From NCBI RefSeq assembly GCF_025452195.1, contig NZ_CP104973.1, positions 2,091,001-2,155,000 of the forward strand: 64,000 bases of DNA, written 5' to 3'. Shown here piece by piece: positions 54,005 through 63,169 of the stretch. The DNA comes from Phyllobacterium zundukense. Its GTDB lineage: Bacteria > Pseudomonadota > Alphaproteobacteria > Rhizobiales > Rhizobiaceae. Below the pieces are notes generated by a model that saw nothing but the letters and a program-made list of their open reading frames with translations, was not told the DNA's origin and did not search any database. A program made the translations under genes and the position numbers. Position 1 is the first letter of the stretch, and every line of letters starts with the position of its first letter.

Positions 54005-55684
54005 ATGGCTATCGTCAAATCCGATATTGAGATTGCGCGGTCTGCAGTGAAAAAGCCGGTGCTGGAGATCGGTGCCAAGATCGGTATTCCGCCAGAGCAT
54101 CTTGCCCCCTATGGCCATGACAAGGCCAAACTTTCGGCAGAGTTCATCCAGTCCAAGCGCGGTGCCAAGGATGGCAAGCTCATTCTCGTGACTGCCGTCA
54201 GCCCGACGCCGGCTGGTGAAGGCAAGACGACGACGACAGTCGGTCTTGGCGACGGGCTCAATAGGATCGGCAAAAAGGCCATCGTCTGCATTCGTGAAGC
54301 ATCACTCGGTCCCTGTTTCGGCACCAAGGGTGGTGCTGCGGGTGGCGGCTACGCGCAGGTCATCCCGATGGAGGACATCAACCTGCACTTTACAGGTGAT
54401 TTTCATGCGATCACCTCCGCGCACAATTTGCTGGCCGCGATGATCGACAACCATGTCTACTGGGGCAACGAGCTCAATCTCGATACGCGCCGCATCACCT
54501 GGCGGCGGGTCATGGACATGAACGACCGGGCCTTGCGCGATATTGCCTCCTCGCTTGGCGGCGTGGCGAACGGCTTTCCGCGGGAATCGGGCTTCGATAT
54601 CACGGTTGCCTCGGAGGTGATGGCCATTCTTTGCCTTGCCAATGATCTGAAGGATCTAGAACAGCGGCTCGGCGAAATCATCATCGGTTACCGCTTCAAC
54701 AAGACCCCTGTTTATGCCCGCGATCTGAAGGCCGACAAGGCGATGGCCGTGCTTCTCAAGGATGCGATGCAGCCCAATCTGGTGCAGACTCTGGAGAACA
54801 ATCCAGCTTTCGTGCACGGCGGCCCGTTTGCAAATATTGCGCATGGCTGCAATTCGGTCGTCGCGACGACGACTGCGTTGAAACTTGCAGACTATGTGGT
54901 CACCGAGGCAGGTTTTGGCGCCGATCTTGGCGCAGAGAAGTTCTTCGACATCAAATGCCGAAAGGCTGATTTGAAACCGGCAGCGGCAGTGATCGTCGCG
55001 ACCGTGCGCGCCATGAAAATGCATGGCGGTGTGGCGAAAGAGGATCTGGGTCAAGAGAATGTTGCTGCCGTCAAATCTGGCTGCGCGAATCTCGGACGCC
55101 ATATGGAAAACGTCCGCCAGTTTGGCGTGCCGGTCGTGGTCGCAATCAATCATTTTACTGCCGACACGGATGCAGAGATTGCAGCCATGAAGGCTTTTGT
55201 CGCGGCGCATGGCGCCGAGGCGGTTCTATGCAAGCATTGGGCCCAAGGTTCCGCCGGGATCGAAGAGCTTGCGAACAAGGTCGTTGCATTGGCGGAAAGT
55301 GGCTCAGCGCAGTTTTCGCCGCTTTATGAGGATGAGCTTTCCCTGTTCGACAAAATCGAAACCATCGTCAAGCGCATCTATCGCGGCGCGGAGGCGGATG
55401 CGGATGCGAGCGTGCGCGAGCAATTGCTGCAGTGGGAAGAGGCTGGATACGGCAATCTCCCGGTTTGCATGGCGAAGACCCAATATTCATTCTCGACGAA
55501 CCCGCATCTGCGCGGGGCGCCGGTAAACCATGTCGTGCACGTACGGGAAGTTCGCCTTTCCGCGGGAGCGGGCTTCGTTGTGGCCATCTGCGGGGAAATC
55601 ATGACCATGCCGGGCTTGCCGAAATCTCCCTCGGCCGAACGGATTCATCTGAATGGTGATGGTTTGATCGAGGGGCTCTTTTAG
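54005..55684 (+). CDS. fhs: formate-tetrahydrofolate ligase
   Basis: 559 aa, making 10-formyl-THF from formate, THF and ATP. The P-loop [18 protein letters not shown], then [35 protein letters not shown] and [28 protein letters not shown] are all family landmarks. ATG 54005 has GGGGA upstream. It stands alone between putA and the trp leader. Confidence 0.97.
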   Translation: MAIVKSDIEIARSAVKKPVLEIGAKIGIPPEHLAPYGHDKAKLSAEFIQSKRGAKDGKLILVTAVSPTPAGEGKTTTTVGLGDGLNRIGKKAIVCIREASLGPCFGTKGGAAGGGYAQVIPMEDINLHFTGDFHAITSAHNLLAAMIDNHVYWGNELNLDTRRITWRRVMDMNDRALRDIASSLGGVANGFPRESGFDITVASEVMAILCLANDLKDLEQRLGEIIIGYRFNKTPVYARDLKADKAMAVLLKDAMQPNLVQTLENNPAFVHGGPFANIAHGCNSVVATTTALKLADYVVTEAGFGADLGAEKFFDIKCRKADLKPAAAVIVATVRAMKMHGGVAKEDLGQENVAAVKSGCANLGRHMENVRQFGVPVVVAINHFTADTDAEIAAMKAFVAAHGAEAVLCKHWAQGSAGIEELANKVVALAESGSAQFSPLYEDELSLFDKIETIVKRIYRGAEADADASVREQLLQWEEAGYGNLPVCMAKTQYSFSTNPHLRGAPVNHVVHVREVRLSAGAGFVVAICGEIMTMPGLPKSPSAERIHLNGDGLIEGLF

Positions 55685-55712
55685 ACATTGGTCCGGGCTG
55701 GTGTTTTTCCTG

Positions 55713-55741
55713 TTGCAAGGGCAACAATGTAACGCTAACAA
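55713..55741 (+). promoter_or_regulatory. trp promoter
   Basis: TTGCAA (55713-55718), 17-base spacer, TAACAA (55736-55741). The trpL ATG is at 55749, so transcription would begin at or beside the start codon and the leader peptide would be translated from a leaderless mRNA, as known for Sinorhizobium trpL. Confidence 0.6.
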
Positions 55742-55748
55742 TCACCGC

Positions 55749-55796
55749 ATGAACACGCGCATTCTTTCAAATGGCTGGTGGTGGGCTCGCTCTTAG
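55749..55796 (+). CDS. trpL: trp operon leader peptide
   Basis: A 15-codon peptide, MNTRILSNGWWWARS, with three consecutive Trp codons followed by a stop, 120 bases upstream of trpE(G). Ribosome stalling at the Trp codons when tryptophan is short would favour the antiterminator. In S. meliloti the cognate peptide and the terminated RNA (rnTrpL) also act in trans; the WWWAR core is the same here, so that may hold too (inference). Confidence 0.9.
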   Translation: MNTRILSNGWWWARS

Positions 55797-55837
55797 CGGC
55801 CACTAAAGCCTTTTGCATGTTTGTGAAAAGGGAACAG

Positions 55838-55868
55838 GGCCGCGACGGGTTTTCCGGGCGGCCTTTTT
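55838..55868 (+). terminator. trp attenuator terminator
   Basis: GGCCGC (55838-55843) and GCGGCC (55858-55863) followed by T5 (55864-55868), located between trpL and trpE(G). Its partner segment GCGGCCAC at 55797-55804, just after the trpL stop, could form the alternative hairpin. Confidence 0.8.
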
Positions 55869-55916
55869 GTTTGATCGCTTGGACCGCCCGCAACGCCAGA
55901 TGCAACAAGGGAATTC

Positions 55917-58104
55917 ATGATGCACAGAATTGAAGGCGATGTGGAAATATTCGATACCAAAGGCGGTGTCACGATCACGCGATCCCGTATAGCAACGGCC
56001 TATGCCAGCGCTATCGACAGCTATGTCGATGCTCTCGACGAGCGGCGCGGCGCCGTCTTCTCGTCAAATTATGAATATCCGGGCCGCTATACGCGCTGGG
56101 ATACGGCGATCGTCGATCCGCCGGTCGTGATAACCTCCAATGGCCGCCATATGACCGTTGAGGCGTTGAACAAGCGCGGCGAAATCCTTTTGGCTCCAAT
56201 CAAGCAAGCCATCGAGACGCTTGAGGAGGTGTCCATCACTGCCGCAAATGCGACCAGGGTTGAACTCGAGATTGCCCTGCCCAGCCGCCAATTCACCGAA
56301 GAAGAGCGTTCGCGCATTCCCTCGGTGTTCACGGTCCTGCGCGGCATTGTTGGTTTGTTCTTTACCGAAGACGATGCCAATCTCGGTCTTTATGGCGCGT
56401 TCGGTTACGATCTGGCGTTCCAGTTCGATACAGTCCAGTACAAGTTGAAACGTCCGGATGACCAGCGTGATATCGTCCTATATCTGCCGGATGAGATCCT
56501 AGTGGTCGACCATCATGCTGCCAAGGCATGGCTCGATCGCTATGACTATGCGTTCGCCGGCGCATCAACCGAGGGTCTGCCGCGGGATACGGCGGCAAAG
56601 CCATTCAAGCCGACAGACAAGATACCCGGACGCGGCGATTACAATCCAGGCGAATATGCTGAACTGGTCAAGAAGGCCAAGGAAAGCTTCATGCGTGGCG
56701 ATCTCTTTGAGGTTGTACCGGGCCAGACATTCTATGAGCGCTGCGAAACCAAACCGTCGGTCATTTCGCGCCGGCTGAAAGCCATCAACCCATCGCCGTA
56801 TTCGTTCTATATCAATCTTGGCGATAACGAGTATCTGGTCGGCGCTTCGCCGGAAATGTTCGTGCGCGTGGTCGGTCGGCGTATCGAGACTTGCCCGATT
56901 TCAGGAACGATCAAGCGCGGTGAAGATGCGATCGCTGACAGCGAGCAGATCATCAAGCTGCTGAACTCAAAAAAAGATGAGTCCGAGCTCACCATGTGCT
57001 CCGACGTCGATCGCAATGACAAAAGCCGCGTATGTGAGCCGGGGTCAGTCCGTGTTATCGGGCGTCGCCAGATCGAAATGTATTCGCGGCTCATCCATAC
57101 GGTCGATCATATCGAGGGCCGCTTGCGTGAGGATATGGATGCATTTGACGGATTCCTGTCGCACGCCTGGGCTGTGACGGTAACCGGAGCTCCGAAGCTT
57201 TGGGCTATGCGTTTCATCGAAGAAAACGAGCGCAGTCCTCGCGCGTGGTATGGTGGTGCCATCGGTATGGTCAATTTCAACGGTGACATGAATACTGGCC
57301 TGACTTTGCGCACGATCCGCATCAAGGACGGCATAGCGCAGGTTCGCGCGGGCGCTACCTTGCTCTATGATTCAGTTCCCGAGGAAGAGGAGGCCGAGAC
57401 CGAACTCAAGGCTTCGGCAATGATTGCGGCGGTGCGGGACGCACACAAGAGCAATGTCCTGCCCGAGGAACGCGCTGTCGCGCGAGTAGGAGAGGGGTTG
57501 TCGATTCTTCTCGTCGATCACGAGGATTCCTTCGTCCACACCTTGGCGAATTATTTTCGGCAGACCGGTGCAAGCGTGACAACCGTGCGCACGCCGGTTG
57601 CCGAGGAGATATTTGACAGGATCAAGCCAGATCTGGTGGTCTCTGTCACCTGGTCCCGGGACGCCGGAGGATTTTGATTGCAAAGCGACGATCAAGAAAG
57701 CCCGCAAGCGTGAACTCCCGATCTTTGGCGTTTGCCTCGGTTTGCAGGCGCTTGCCGAGGCCTATGGCGGATCGCTGCGACAGCTGCATGTTCCGATGCA
57801 CGGCAAACCCTCGCGCATTCGCATTACCAAGCAAGGCAAGATTTTCTCGGGCCTTCCCAAGGAAGTCACGGTGGGTCGCTATCACTCGATCTTCGCCGAT
57901 CCGGTTCGCCTGCCGGACGAGTTCATCGTTACTGCAGAAACGGAGGACGGTGTCATCATGGCGTTCGAGCACAAAAGCGAGCCGATCGCAGCGGTGCAAT
58001 TTCATCCGGAGTCAATCATGACACTCGGTCATAACGCTGGTATGCGGATGATCGAGAATGTCGTGGCGCACTTGCCGCGCCGGGCAAAGATACGAGCAGC
58101 ATGA
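55917..58104 (+). CDS. trpE(G): anthranilate synthase, fused TrpE-TrpG, frame broken by one base
   Basis: Makes anthranilate from chorismate and glutamine. The TrpE part (1 to about 500) has the chorismate-binding set ([60 protein letters not shown]). The glutamine amidotransferase part (about 525-728) has catalytic Cys in [10 protein letters not shown] and His-Glu in VQFHPES. The frame breaks at 57640-57645: one reads [12 protein letters not shown] and stops at 57677, the other [12 protein letters not shown]. Removing one base gives 728 aa, the normal rhizobial length. ATG 55917 follows AAGGGAA. Controlled by trpL. The next gene overlaps by four bases. Confidence 0.93.
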
Positions 58105-59009
58105 CAGAAGACACCACGGTTCAGCGCATCGCGTTCTGGTCGATTTTCATCGGGATCACCGTGCTTGTGTTGAAATATGGTGCTTATTATGTCACCGGCT
58201 CTGTCGCGCTCTATTCCGATGCACTGGAATCGATCGTCAATGTGGTGGCTGCGATGGCTGCGTGGTGGGCGATCCGGGTCAGCTACAAGCCTGCCGACCA
58301 GAATCATCCTTTCGGGCACCATAAGGCCGAATATTTTTCGGCGGTGCTTGAAGGGGTATTGATTGTCGTCGCTGCCTTGCTGATCCTGCGCGAAGTCTGG
58401 GTCGCTTGGGAGACGCCCCGGACATTGGAGCAGCCATGGCTTGGTCTTGCGATCAACGGCGGTGCATCGATCATCAACGCGTTCTGGGCTTCCTTGCTCA
58501 TCAACCGCGGGCGTAAACACAAATCCCCGGCATTGCAGGCCGACGGCAAGCACATCATGACAGATGTGGTGACCTCTGTTGGTGTATTTGCGGGTCTTGT
58601 GGGCGCCATCCTGACGGGTTGGACGATCCTTGATCCGATACTCGCGGTGATCGTTGCGCTCAATATCCTTTGGCAGGGATGGGGCGTGATCGGAAATTCC
58701 GTGCAGGGCTTGATGGACGTGGGCGTGGCGACGGAAGAGACGATGCGCATCCGCGACGTCATTTCTTCCAATGCCGGCGGTGCACTCGAGGTTCATGATC
58801 TGAAGACACGCATCGCCGGCCGAGTAACCTTTATTGAATTTCATCTGGTGGTTGAGGCGAGCATGAGCGTCGGCGATGCACACGTCATTTGCGACCGCAT
58901 CGAAAATGCGTTGATGGCTGAAATCCCGGACGCCAGTGTGGTCATCCATGTCGAACCCGAAGATGAGGCGAAACTGCCTATCGGGACAGCGGCCGTTCCC
59001 TTCGCCTGA
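58101..59009 (+). CDS. cation diffusion facilitator transporter
   Basis: 302 aa with six transmembrane helices and a C-terminal cytoplasmic metal-binding domain. The TM2 metal motif reads [12 protein letters not shown] (E43xxxN47) instead of HxxxD or DxxxD. TM5 keeps HxxxD ([10 protein letters not shown]), and HHKAEYFSA is in the TM2-TM3 region. It exports a divalent metal by proton exchange; zinc, iron or manganese cannot be told apart. It overlaps the trpE(G) stop as ATGA, so it is probably translated from the trp transcript. Repeat copy 5 begins at its stop. Confidence 0.88.
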   Translation: MTEDTTVQRIAFWSIFIGITVLVLKYGAYYVTGSVALYSDALESIVNVVAAMAAWWAIRVSYKPADQNHPFGHHKAEYFSAVLEGVLIVVAALLILREVWVAWETPRTLEQPWLGLAINGGASIINAFWASLLINRGRKHKSPALQADGKHIMTDVVTSVGVFAGLVGAILTGWTILDPILAVIVALNILWQGWGVIGNSVQGLMDVGVATEETMRIRDVISSNAGGALEVHDLKTRIAGRVTFIEFHLVVEASMSVGDAHVICDRIENALMAEIPDASVVIHVEPEDEAKLPIGTAAVPFA

Positions 59010-59152
59010 GAGACTGACCGTAAATTCGCCATGGCGGGCTGCAAATGGTGCTTTTCTTTGCTCCGATGCTCACGTACCCAAATGTACGCTGCGCTTCAGT
59101 GCTCGAAAATCACCATTCTCGCCACCCCGTGACGAACTTTCGGCTCAGTCTC
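59010..59152. repeat. palindromic intergenic repeat, copy 5 of 5
   Basis: Arms GAGACTGA (59010-59017) and TCAGTCTC (59145-59152); core ATGCTCACGTAC then GTACGCTGCGC, flanked by GGGCTGCAAATGG as in copies 1 and 2. It begins right after the CDF stop codon. Confidence 0.88.
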
Positions 59153-59439
59153 CGACGGTGGTTCGATGCAGTCCTGCAACATTTTGTAACGGATTATTTC
59201 AGTCGGTCATGATTTCGTTACAATTATGTTGACATAGAAGCGCTGCCGGGTGACATGTCTCCCAGCAATGCAATTCTCCGTATTTGATGCGACGCCGGGG
59301 GCGTACGTCTGGGGACCGTAAATTTTGGCGATACGCATCAGTTCCCTTGAGGATCGAGCGGCCAAAGCGCATGGCAGCGCCGAGCGGATGACCGCGGCTG
59401 TTTACAATCTAGTTAACCTTTAACTGCCAGGATTAACTT
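59153..59439. promoter_or_regulatory. upstream region of the exported esterase gene
   Basis: 287 bases with no gene. At 59411-59425 lies the palindrome AGTTAA-CCT-TTAACT, and a third TTAAC overlaps the ATG-proximal region, a possible operator close to the start codon. Confidence 0.4.
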
Positions 59440-60390
59440 ATGGGTAAACCTTATCTTTATGGACTATTAGCTGGGCTTTCGATGGTCGTTGCTGCTTATC
59501 CGGCTAGCGCGCGCAACACCGCGGATTGTGACAAGCTGCAGTCCGGTAAAGCGGAAGTATTGTTAAATACGATTGATCCGCAACCCGACGTCGATAAAGG
59601 TAGCGCCGGAGATGCCTGCCCGCAGAAGAGTCAGGCAAATTCGCAGGCGCCGGTAAAGGCGGTACCGATTAGCCTCGGAGCAACAGGCAGTGGGACTATT
59701 GTGAAGAAAGCGACCAAGGGTGACATTCTTCCCCAGAGCGAAGGTTCGCTCCACGAGGATCTGACTTTCAAGTACCGAATCTACCGTCCGGAAGTTCAGA
59801 GCGGAGATACGATGGTTCTCCTGCACGGTTCAGGCCAGGATGAAACAAGCCTCGTTTCCTTTGCCTCCAAGATCGCACCGAATGCTCTTCTGTTCGCCGT
59901 GCGCGGGCGCATAGTGCAGGATGGTTCGAACCGCTGGTATCGTCGGCTGACACCTATCAGTTTCGACCAGCAGGGTATCCGATCTGAAGCGAAAGCTTTT
60001 GCCGAATTTCTGAAGCAGGTCACGCGGGAATACAAATTCGACCCCAATCGCACGACATTTCTCGGGTATTCCAATGGCGCCAATCTGGTCAATGCCGTGA
60101 TGATGCTTTATCCGGATCTGGTGAAACAGGCAGTACTCTTACGTTCGATGCCCGTATTGACAGAATCGACTGAAGCCAATCTCGTCAATGCCCGTGTGTT
60201 GACCGTTTCCGGCGCCTCGGATCAGCTATACGCACCCTATGCGCCTGCGCTTGAGGACCTACTGCGCTCGCACGGTGCTCGCGTGGAAGCACGTTCGATC
60301 AAATCGGATCATGGATTGGGCAAGGACGATGTGAAAGTCGTCAGCGAGTGGCTGGCTGGCGGCGCGACGGCTCAGCTGAAGAAGAACTAG
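59440..60390 (+). CDS. exported alpha/beta hydrolase (carboxylesterase/phospholipase type)
   Basis: 316 aa. The signal peptide (YLYGLLAGLSMVVAAYPASA) is followed by a Lys/Gln/Ser-rich segment to about residue 100, then a compact hydrolase. The oxyanion region is VLLHGSGQDETSL, nucleophile FLGYSNGANL, Asp in VSGASDQLY and His in KSDHGLG. The domain matches the small esterases that carry the VRGR...RWYRR motif. The 75-residue linker is unusual for the family. The substrate is unknown; it is probably periplasmic. Confidence 0.83.
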   Translation: MGKPYLYGLLAGLSMVVAAYPASARNTADCDKLQSGKAEVLLNTIDPQPDVDKGSAGDACPQKSQANSQAPVKAVPISLGATGSGTIVKKATKGDILPQSEGSLHEDLTFKYRIYRPEVQSGDTMVLLHGSGQDETSLVSFASKIAPNALLFAVRGRIVQDGSNRWYRRLTPISFDQQGIRSEAKAFAEFLKQVTREYKFDPNRTTFLGYSNGANLVNAVMMLYPDLVKQAVLLRSMPVLTESTEANLVNARVLTVSGASDQLYAPYAPALEDLLRSHGARVEARSIKSDHGLGKDDVKVVSEWLAGGATAQLKKN

Positions 60391-60500
60391 ACAAACTTGC
60401 TCTAGCATTCCTCTTGCATCCGGCCCGACAGTCGTTTAATTGTCTGGCCATGAAAACGCGCCCGACCATTCCGTCATTTGTTCAGTCCGCTTCCGCGGAT

Positions 60501-60566
60501 ATGACCAATCGCGCATTTCTCCTACCGCTTCTTCTTGACCTTACTGGCGATCGCCGGGCTCGTTAA
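60501..60566 (+). CDS. leuL: leucine-rich leader peptide of leuA
   Basis: A 21-aa frame with six Leu codons among eight consecutive residues (FLLPLLLDL) between the esterase gene and leuA. It is followed by a hairpin at 60568-60612. This is the layout of a leucine attenuator, as described for alphaproteobacterial leuA. Confidence 0.72.
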   Translation: MTNRAFLLPLLLDLTGDRRAR

Positions 60567-60567
60567 G

Positions 60568-60612
60568 AGGAGCGTCCGGCGGTCGAATTGGCCCCGCCAG
60601 GCATTAGCTCCT
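60568..60612 (+). terminator. leu attenuator terminator
   Basis: Outer stem AGGAGC (60568-60573) and GCTCCT (60607-60612), inner stem GGCGG (60578-60582) and CCGCC (60594-60598), followed by TATTCCTTTA. Confidence 0.55.
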
Positions 60613-60700
60613 TATTCCTTTACAACACAACTGTAACGCCTAAGAAGAGTGCCAAGATCGCGCCAGATTTTGATGCGCATCGGCCGGAAACGAGAGACAA

Positions 60701-62398
60701 ATGACCGACTTGATCCAACGGAGCATGGGCATGCCCTATGCGGCCAAGAAGTACGAACCTTATCCCGTCGTCGATCTGAAAGATCGCCAATGGCCCTCGA
60801 AACGGATAGAGAAAGCGCCCATCTGGTGTTCCGTCGACTTGCGCGATGGAAATCAGGCACTGATAGATCCGATGGGGCATGACAGGAAAGTGCGCATGTT
60901 CGCGCTGTTGCTCGAGATGGGATTCAAGGAAATCGAGATCGGTTTTCCTTCAGCCTCGCAAACGGATTTCGACTTTGCGCGCTGGTGTGTGGAGGAAGGC
61001 AATGCAGGACCCGATGTTTCCCTGCAGGTGCTGGTGCAGTGCCGTCCGGAGTTGATTACGCGCACCTTCGAGTCCTTGGAAGGCGCGCACAAACCGATTG
61101 TGCATTTCTACAATTCAACCAGTGAGTTGCAGCGGCGCGTCGTGTTCAACAAAGACGTTCACGGCATCAAGACCATTGCCACAGATGCCGCCAAAATGAT
61201 CACGGATATGGCGGCAAGGGCAGGCGGAGGCTATCGTTTTGAATATTCCCCTGAAAGCTTTACGGGCACGGAACTCGAAGTCGCGTTGGAGATCTGCAAT
61301 GCGGTAACGGAAATCGTCAAGCCAACACCTGACAACAAGTTGATCATCAATTTGCCATCGACGGTGGAGATGTCCACGCCAAACATTTATGCGGATCGCA
61401 TCGAATGGATGTGCCGTCAGCTCGACAATCGCGAAAATCTGATCATCTCGCTGCATCCGCATAATGATCGCGGTACTGGCGTCGCAACCACGGAACTGGG
61501 CTTGATGGCCGGTGCCGATCGCGTCGAAGGCACATTGTTCGGTAATGGCGAGCGCACCGGCAATGTCGATATCGTCACTTTGGCGCTGAATATGTTCACG
61601 CAAGGTGTCGATCCCGAACTCGACTGCTCCGACATCAACCGGATGAAGGAAGTGTACGAGTATTCCAACCAGCTTGTTATCCCTGAGCGTCACCCCTATG
61701 TCGGTGAACTGGTTTACACGGCGTTCTCGGGATCACATCAGGATGCCATCAACAAGGGTATGAAAGCGATCAAACAAGCTAACAAGATGCTCTGGGAAGT
61801 GCCGTATCTGCCCATTGATCCGCAGGATGTCGGGCGCAGCTACGAGGCGATCATCCGCATCAATTCACAGTCCGGCAAGGGTGGCATCGCCTATATTCTT
61901 CAAGCCGACTACGGCTTGAATTTGCCGCGCGGAATGCAAGTGGAGTTTCGCGAAGACATTCAGCAGATCACAGACGAGGAGGGCAAGGAAATGCCGTCCA
62001 AGCGCATCTACGATCGCTTCCAGGAACTCTATGTCGAACAGCCGGATGCGCGGTTGAAGTTTGTCGACCACCACACTTATCCCGATACTGAACACAAGGG
62101 TGTGCGTGTCCTTTCTGCGGAGATTACCGATCGCGGTGAAACGAAACGGATTGAGGGAAGAGGCACCGGTCCGGTCGATGGTTTCATCGACGCTCTTTCG
62201 CACTATCTCGGAGTCAAATTATCGGTCGCGAATTATTCGGAACACTCGCTGCAGCACGGCTCGGATGCAGCCGCGATCAGCTATATGGAAATCGAACATC
62301 CCGACGGCAAGATTTTTGGTGCAGGTATCAACAAGAACATTGTGACTGCCTCACTTGAGGGCATTGTCTCGGCGGCAAACCGGATAATCGGAAAGTGA
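60701..62398 (+). CDS. leuA: 2-isopropylmalate synthase (long form)
   Basis: 565 aa. It condenses 2-oxoisovalerate with acetyl-CoA, the first step of leucine synthesis. The TIM barrel contains SVDLRDGNQALIDPM and the metal site HPHNDRGTGVATTE; GTLFGNGERTGNVDI is the second synthase signature. The C-terminal LeuA dimer domain (RGTGPVDGFIDAL, SDAAAISYMEI) gives leucine feedback. The length is that of the alphaproteobacterial/fungal-type long LeuA. Expression is likely controlled by the upstream leader. Confidence 0.97.
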   Translation: MTDLIQRSMGMPYAAKKYEPYPVVDLKDRQWPSKRIEKAPIWCSVDLRDGNQALIDPMGHDRKVRMFALLLEMGFKEIEIGFPSASQTDFDFARWCVEEGNAGPDVSLQVLVQCRPELITRTFESLEGAHKPIVHFYNSTSELQRRVVFNKDVHGIKTIATDAAKMITDMAARAGGGYRFEYSPESFTGTELEVALEICNAVTEIVKPTPDNKLIINLPSTVEMSTPNIYADRIEWMCRQLDNRENLIISLHPHNDRGTGVATTELGLMAGADRVEGTLFGNGERTGNVDIVTLALNMFTQGVDPELDCSDINRMKEVYEYSNQLVIPERHPYVGELVYTAFSGSHQDAINKGMKAIKQANKMLWEVPYLPIDPQDVGRSYEAIIRINSQSGKGGIAYILQADYGLNLPRGMQVEFREDIQQITDEEGKEMPSKRIYDRFQELYVEQPDARLKFVDHHTYPDTEHKGVRVLSAEITDRGETKRIEGRGTGPVDGFIDALSHYLGVKLSVANYSEHSLQHGSDAAAISYMEIEHPDGKIFGAGINKNIVTASLEGIVSAANRIIGK

Positions 62399-62399
62399 T

Positions 62400-62421
62400 G
62401 AAGGGCCCCTCGGGGCCCTTC
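62400..62421 (+). terminator. terminator hairpin after leuA
   Basis: Perfect 10-bp stem GAAGGGCCCC and GGGGCCCTTC with a two-base loop, right after the leuA stop. No T tract. Confidence 0.6.
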
Positions 62422-62523
62422 ATATATACGGGGAACGAAAATCATTCCGGACAAGTTTCTGATGCAATGGCCGCGACACATGGTTAATGATGTTCTAACC
62501 CTAGCTCGTGCCGGAAAATGCTT

Positions 62524-63168
62524 ATGAGTGAGATGCGAGAAAAGATCACCGCCGTTGATGACCGGCGAAAACTTGCCGACGCCGTTCGGGGTGCGCAAAT
62601 TGCTGCTGCCGATCGCGGCGATGTCGTCGTCGACATGAAGGAAGCGGACCTCGCCAGGATCGAAATTCTTGCCCATGATTTGAAGCCGGTATTCGATGAT
62701 GTGCCTGTGGACGATCTGCAATGGGATTTCGCAATTTCCAAAGGACAGCAGCCGAGATTGTGGATCGACTCTACGTCGCATGTCATGATGGGCCGTGACC
62801 GGCGGACTTATCGTTTCGTTCGCGACACGAGGCTTGGGCGGATTGTGGTGGCGGAATCGCCCGACGTGCAGCCCATTTCAGACGCGGTAACCAATTATAT
62901 CGCTGAGCGGATTGTCGAGCGTCAGCGCCTGATGGAGGGTGAGAGAATCAACCTTCGCTCAGCCGTCTCCTATCAGAAAGATGAGAACTCTGGTCCCACG
63001 GAACCTGCTTCTGTTCGGCTCCCCGCCGTTTCTTCCACCACAACGCGTCGCTCCAGATCGGTTGTGAGCGAGCTGGTCACGGTGTTGACGTGGTTCGTTA
63101 TCGGCGGTCTGGCGGGTGCAGGTGCGCTCCTCGCATTTTTCTGGGATCGCCTGTCGCCGTACTTTTGA
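62524..63168 (+). CDS. tail-anchored hypothetical protein
   Basis: 214 aa from ATG 62524 (ATG 62518 and 62533 also fit). The cytoplasmic part has DVVVDMKEADLARIEILAHDLKPVFDDV and WIDSTSHVMMGRDRRTYRFVRD. A Ser/Thr/Arg-rich linker leads to one C-terminal transmembrane helix (LVTVLTWFVIGGLAGAGALLAFFW). I associate the pattern with conserved rhizobial proteins of unknown role. It ends one base from the convergent metallophosphoesterase gene. Confidence 0.72.
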   Translation: MSEMREKITAVDDRRKLADAVRGAQIAAADRGDVVVDMKEADLARIEILAHDLKPVFDDVPVDDLQWDFAISKGQQPRLWIDSTSHVMMGRDRRTYRFVRDTRLGRIVVAESPDVQPISDAVTNYIAERIVERQRLMEGERINLRSAVSYQKDENSGPTEPASVRLPAVSSTTTRRSRSVVSELVTVLTWFVIGGLAGAGALLAFFWDRLSPYF

Positions 63169-63169
63169 A

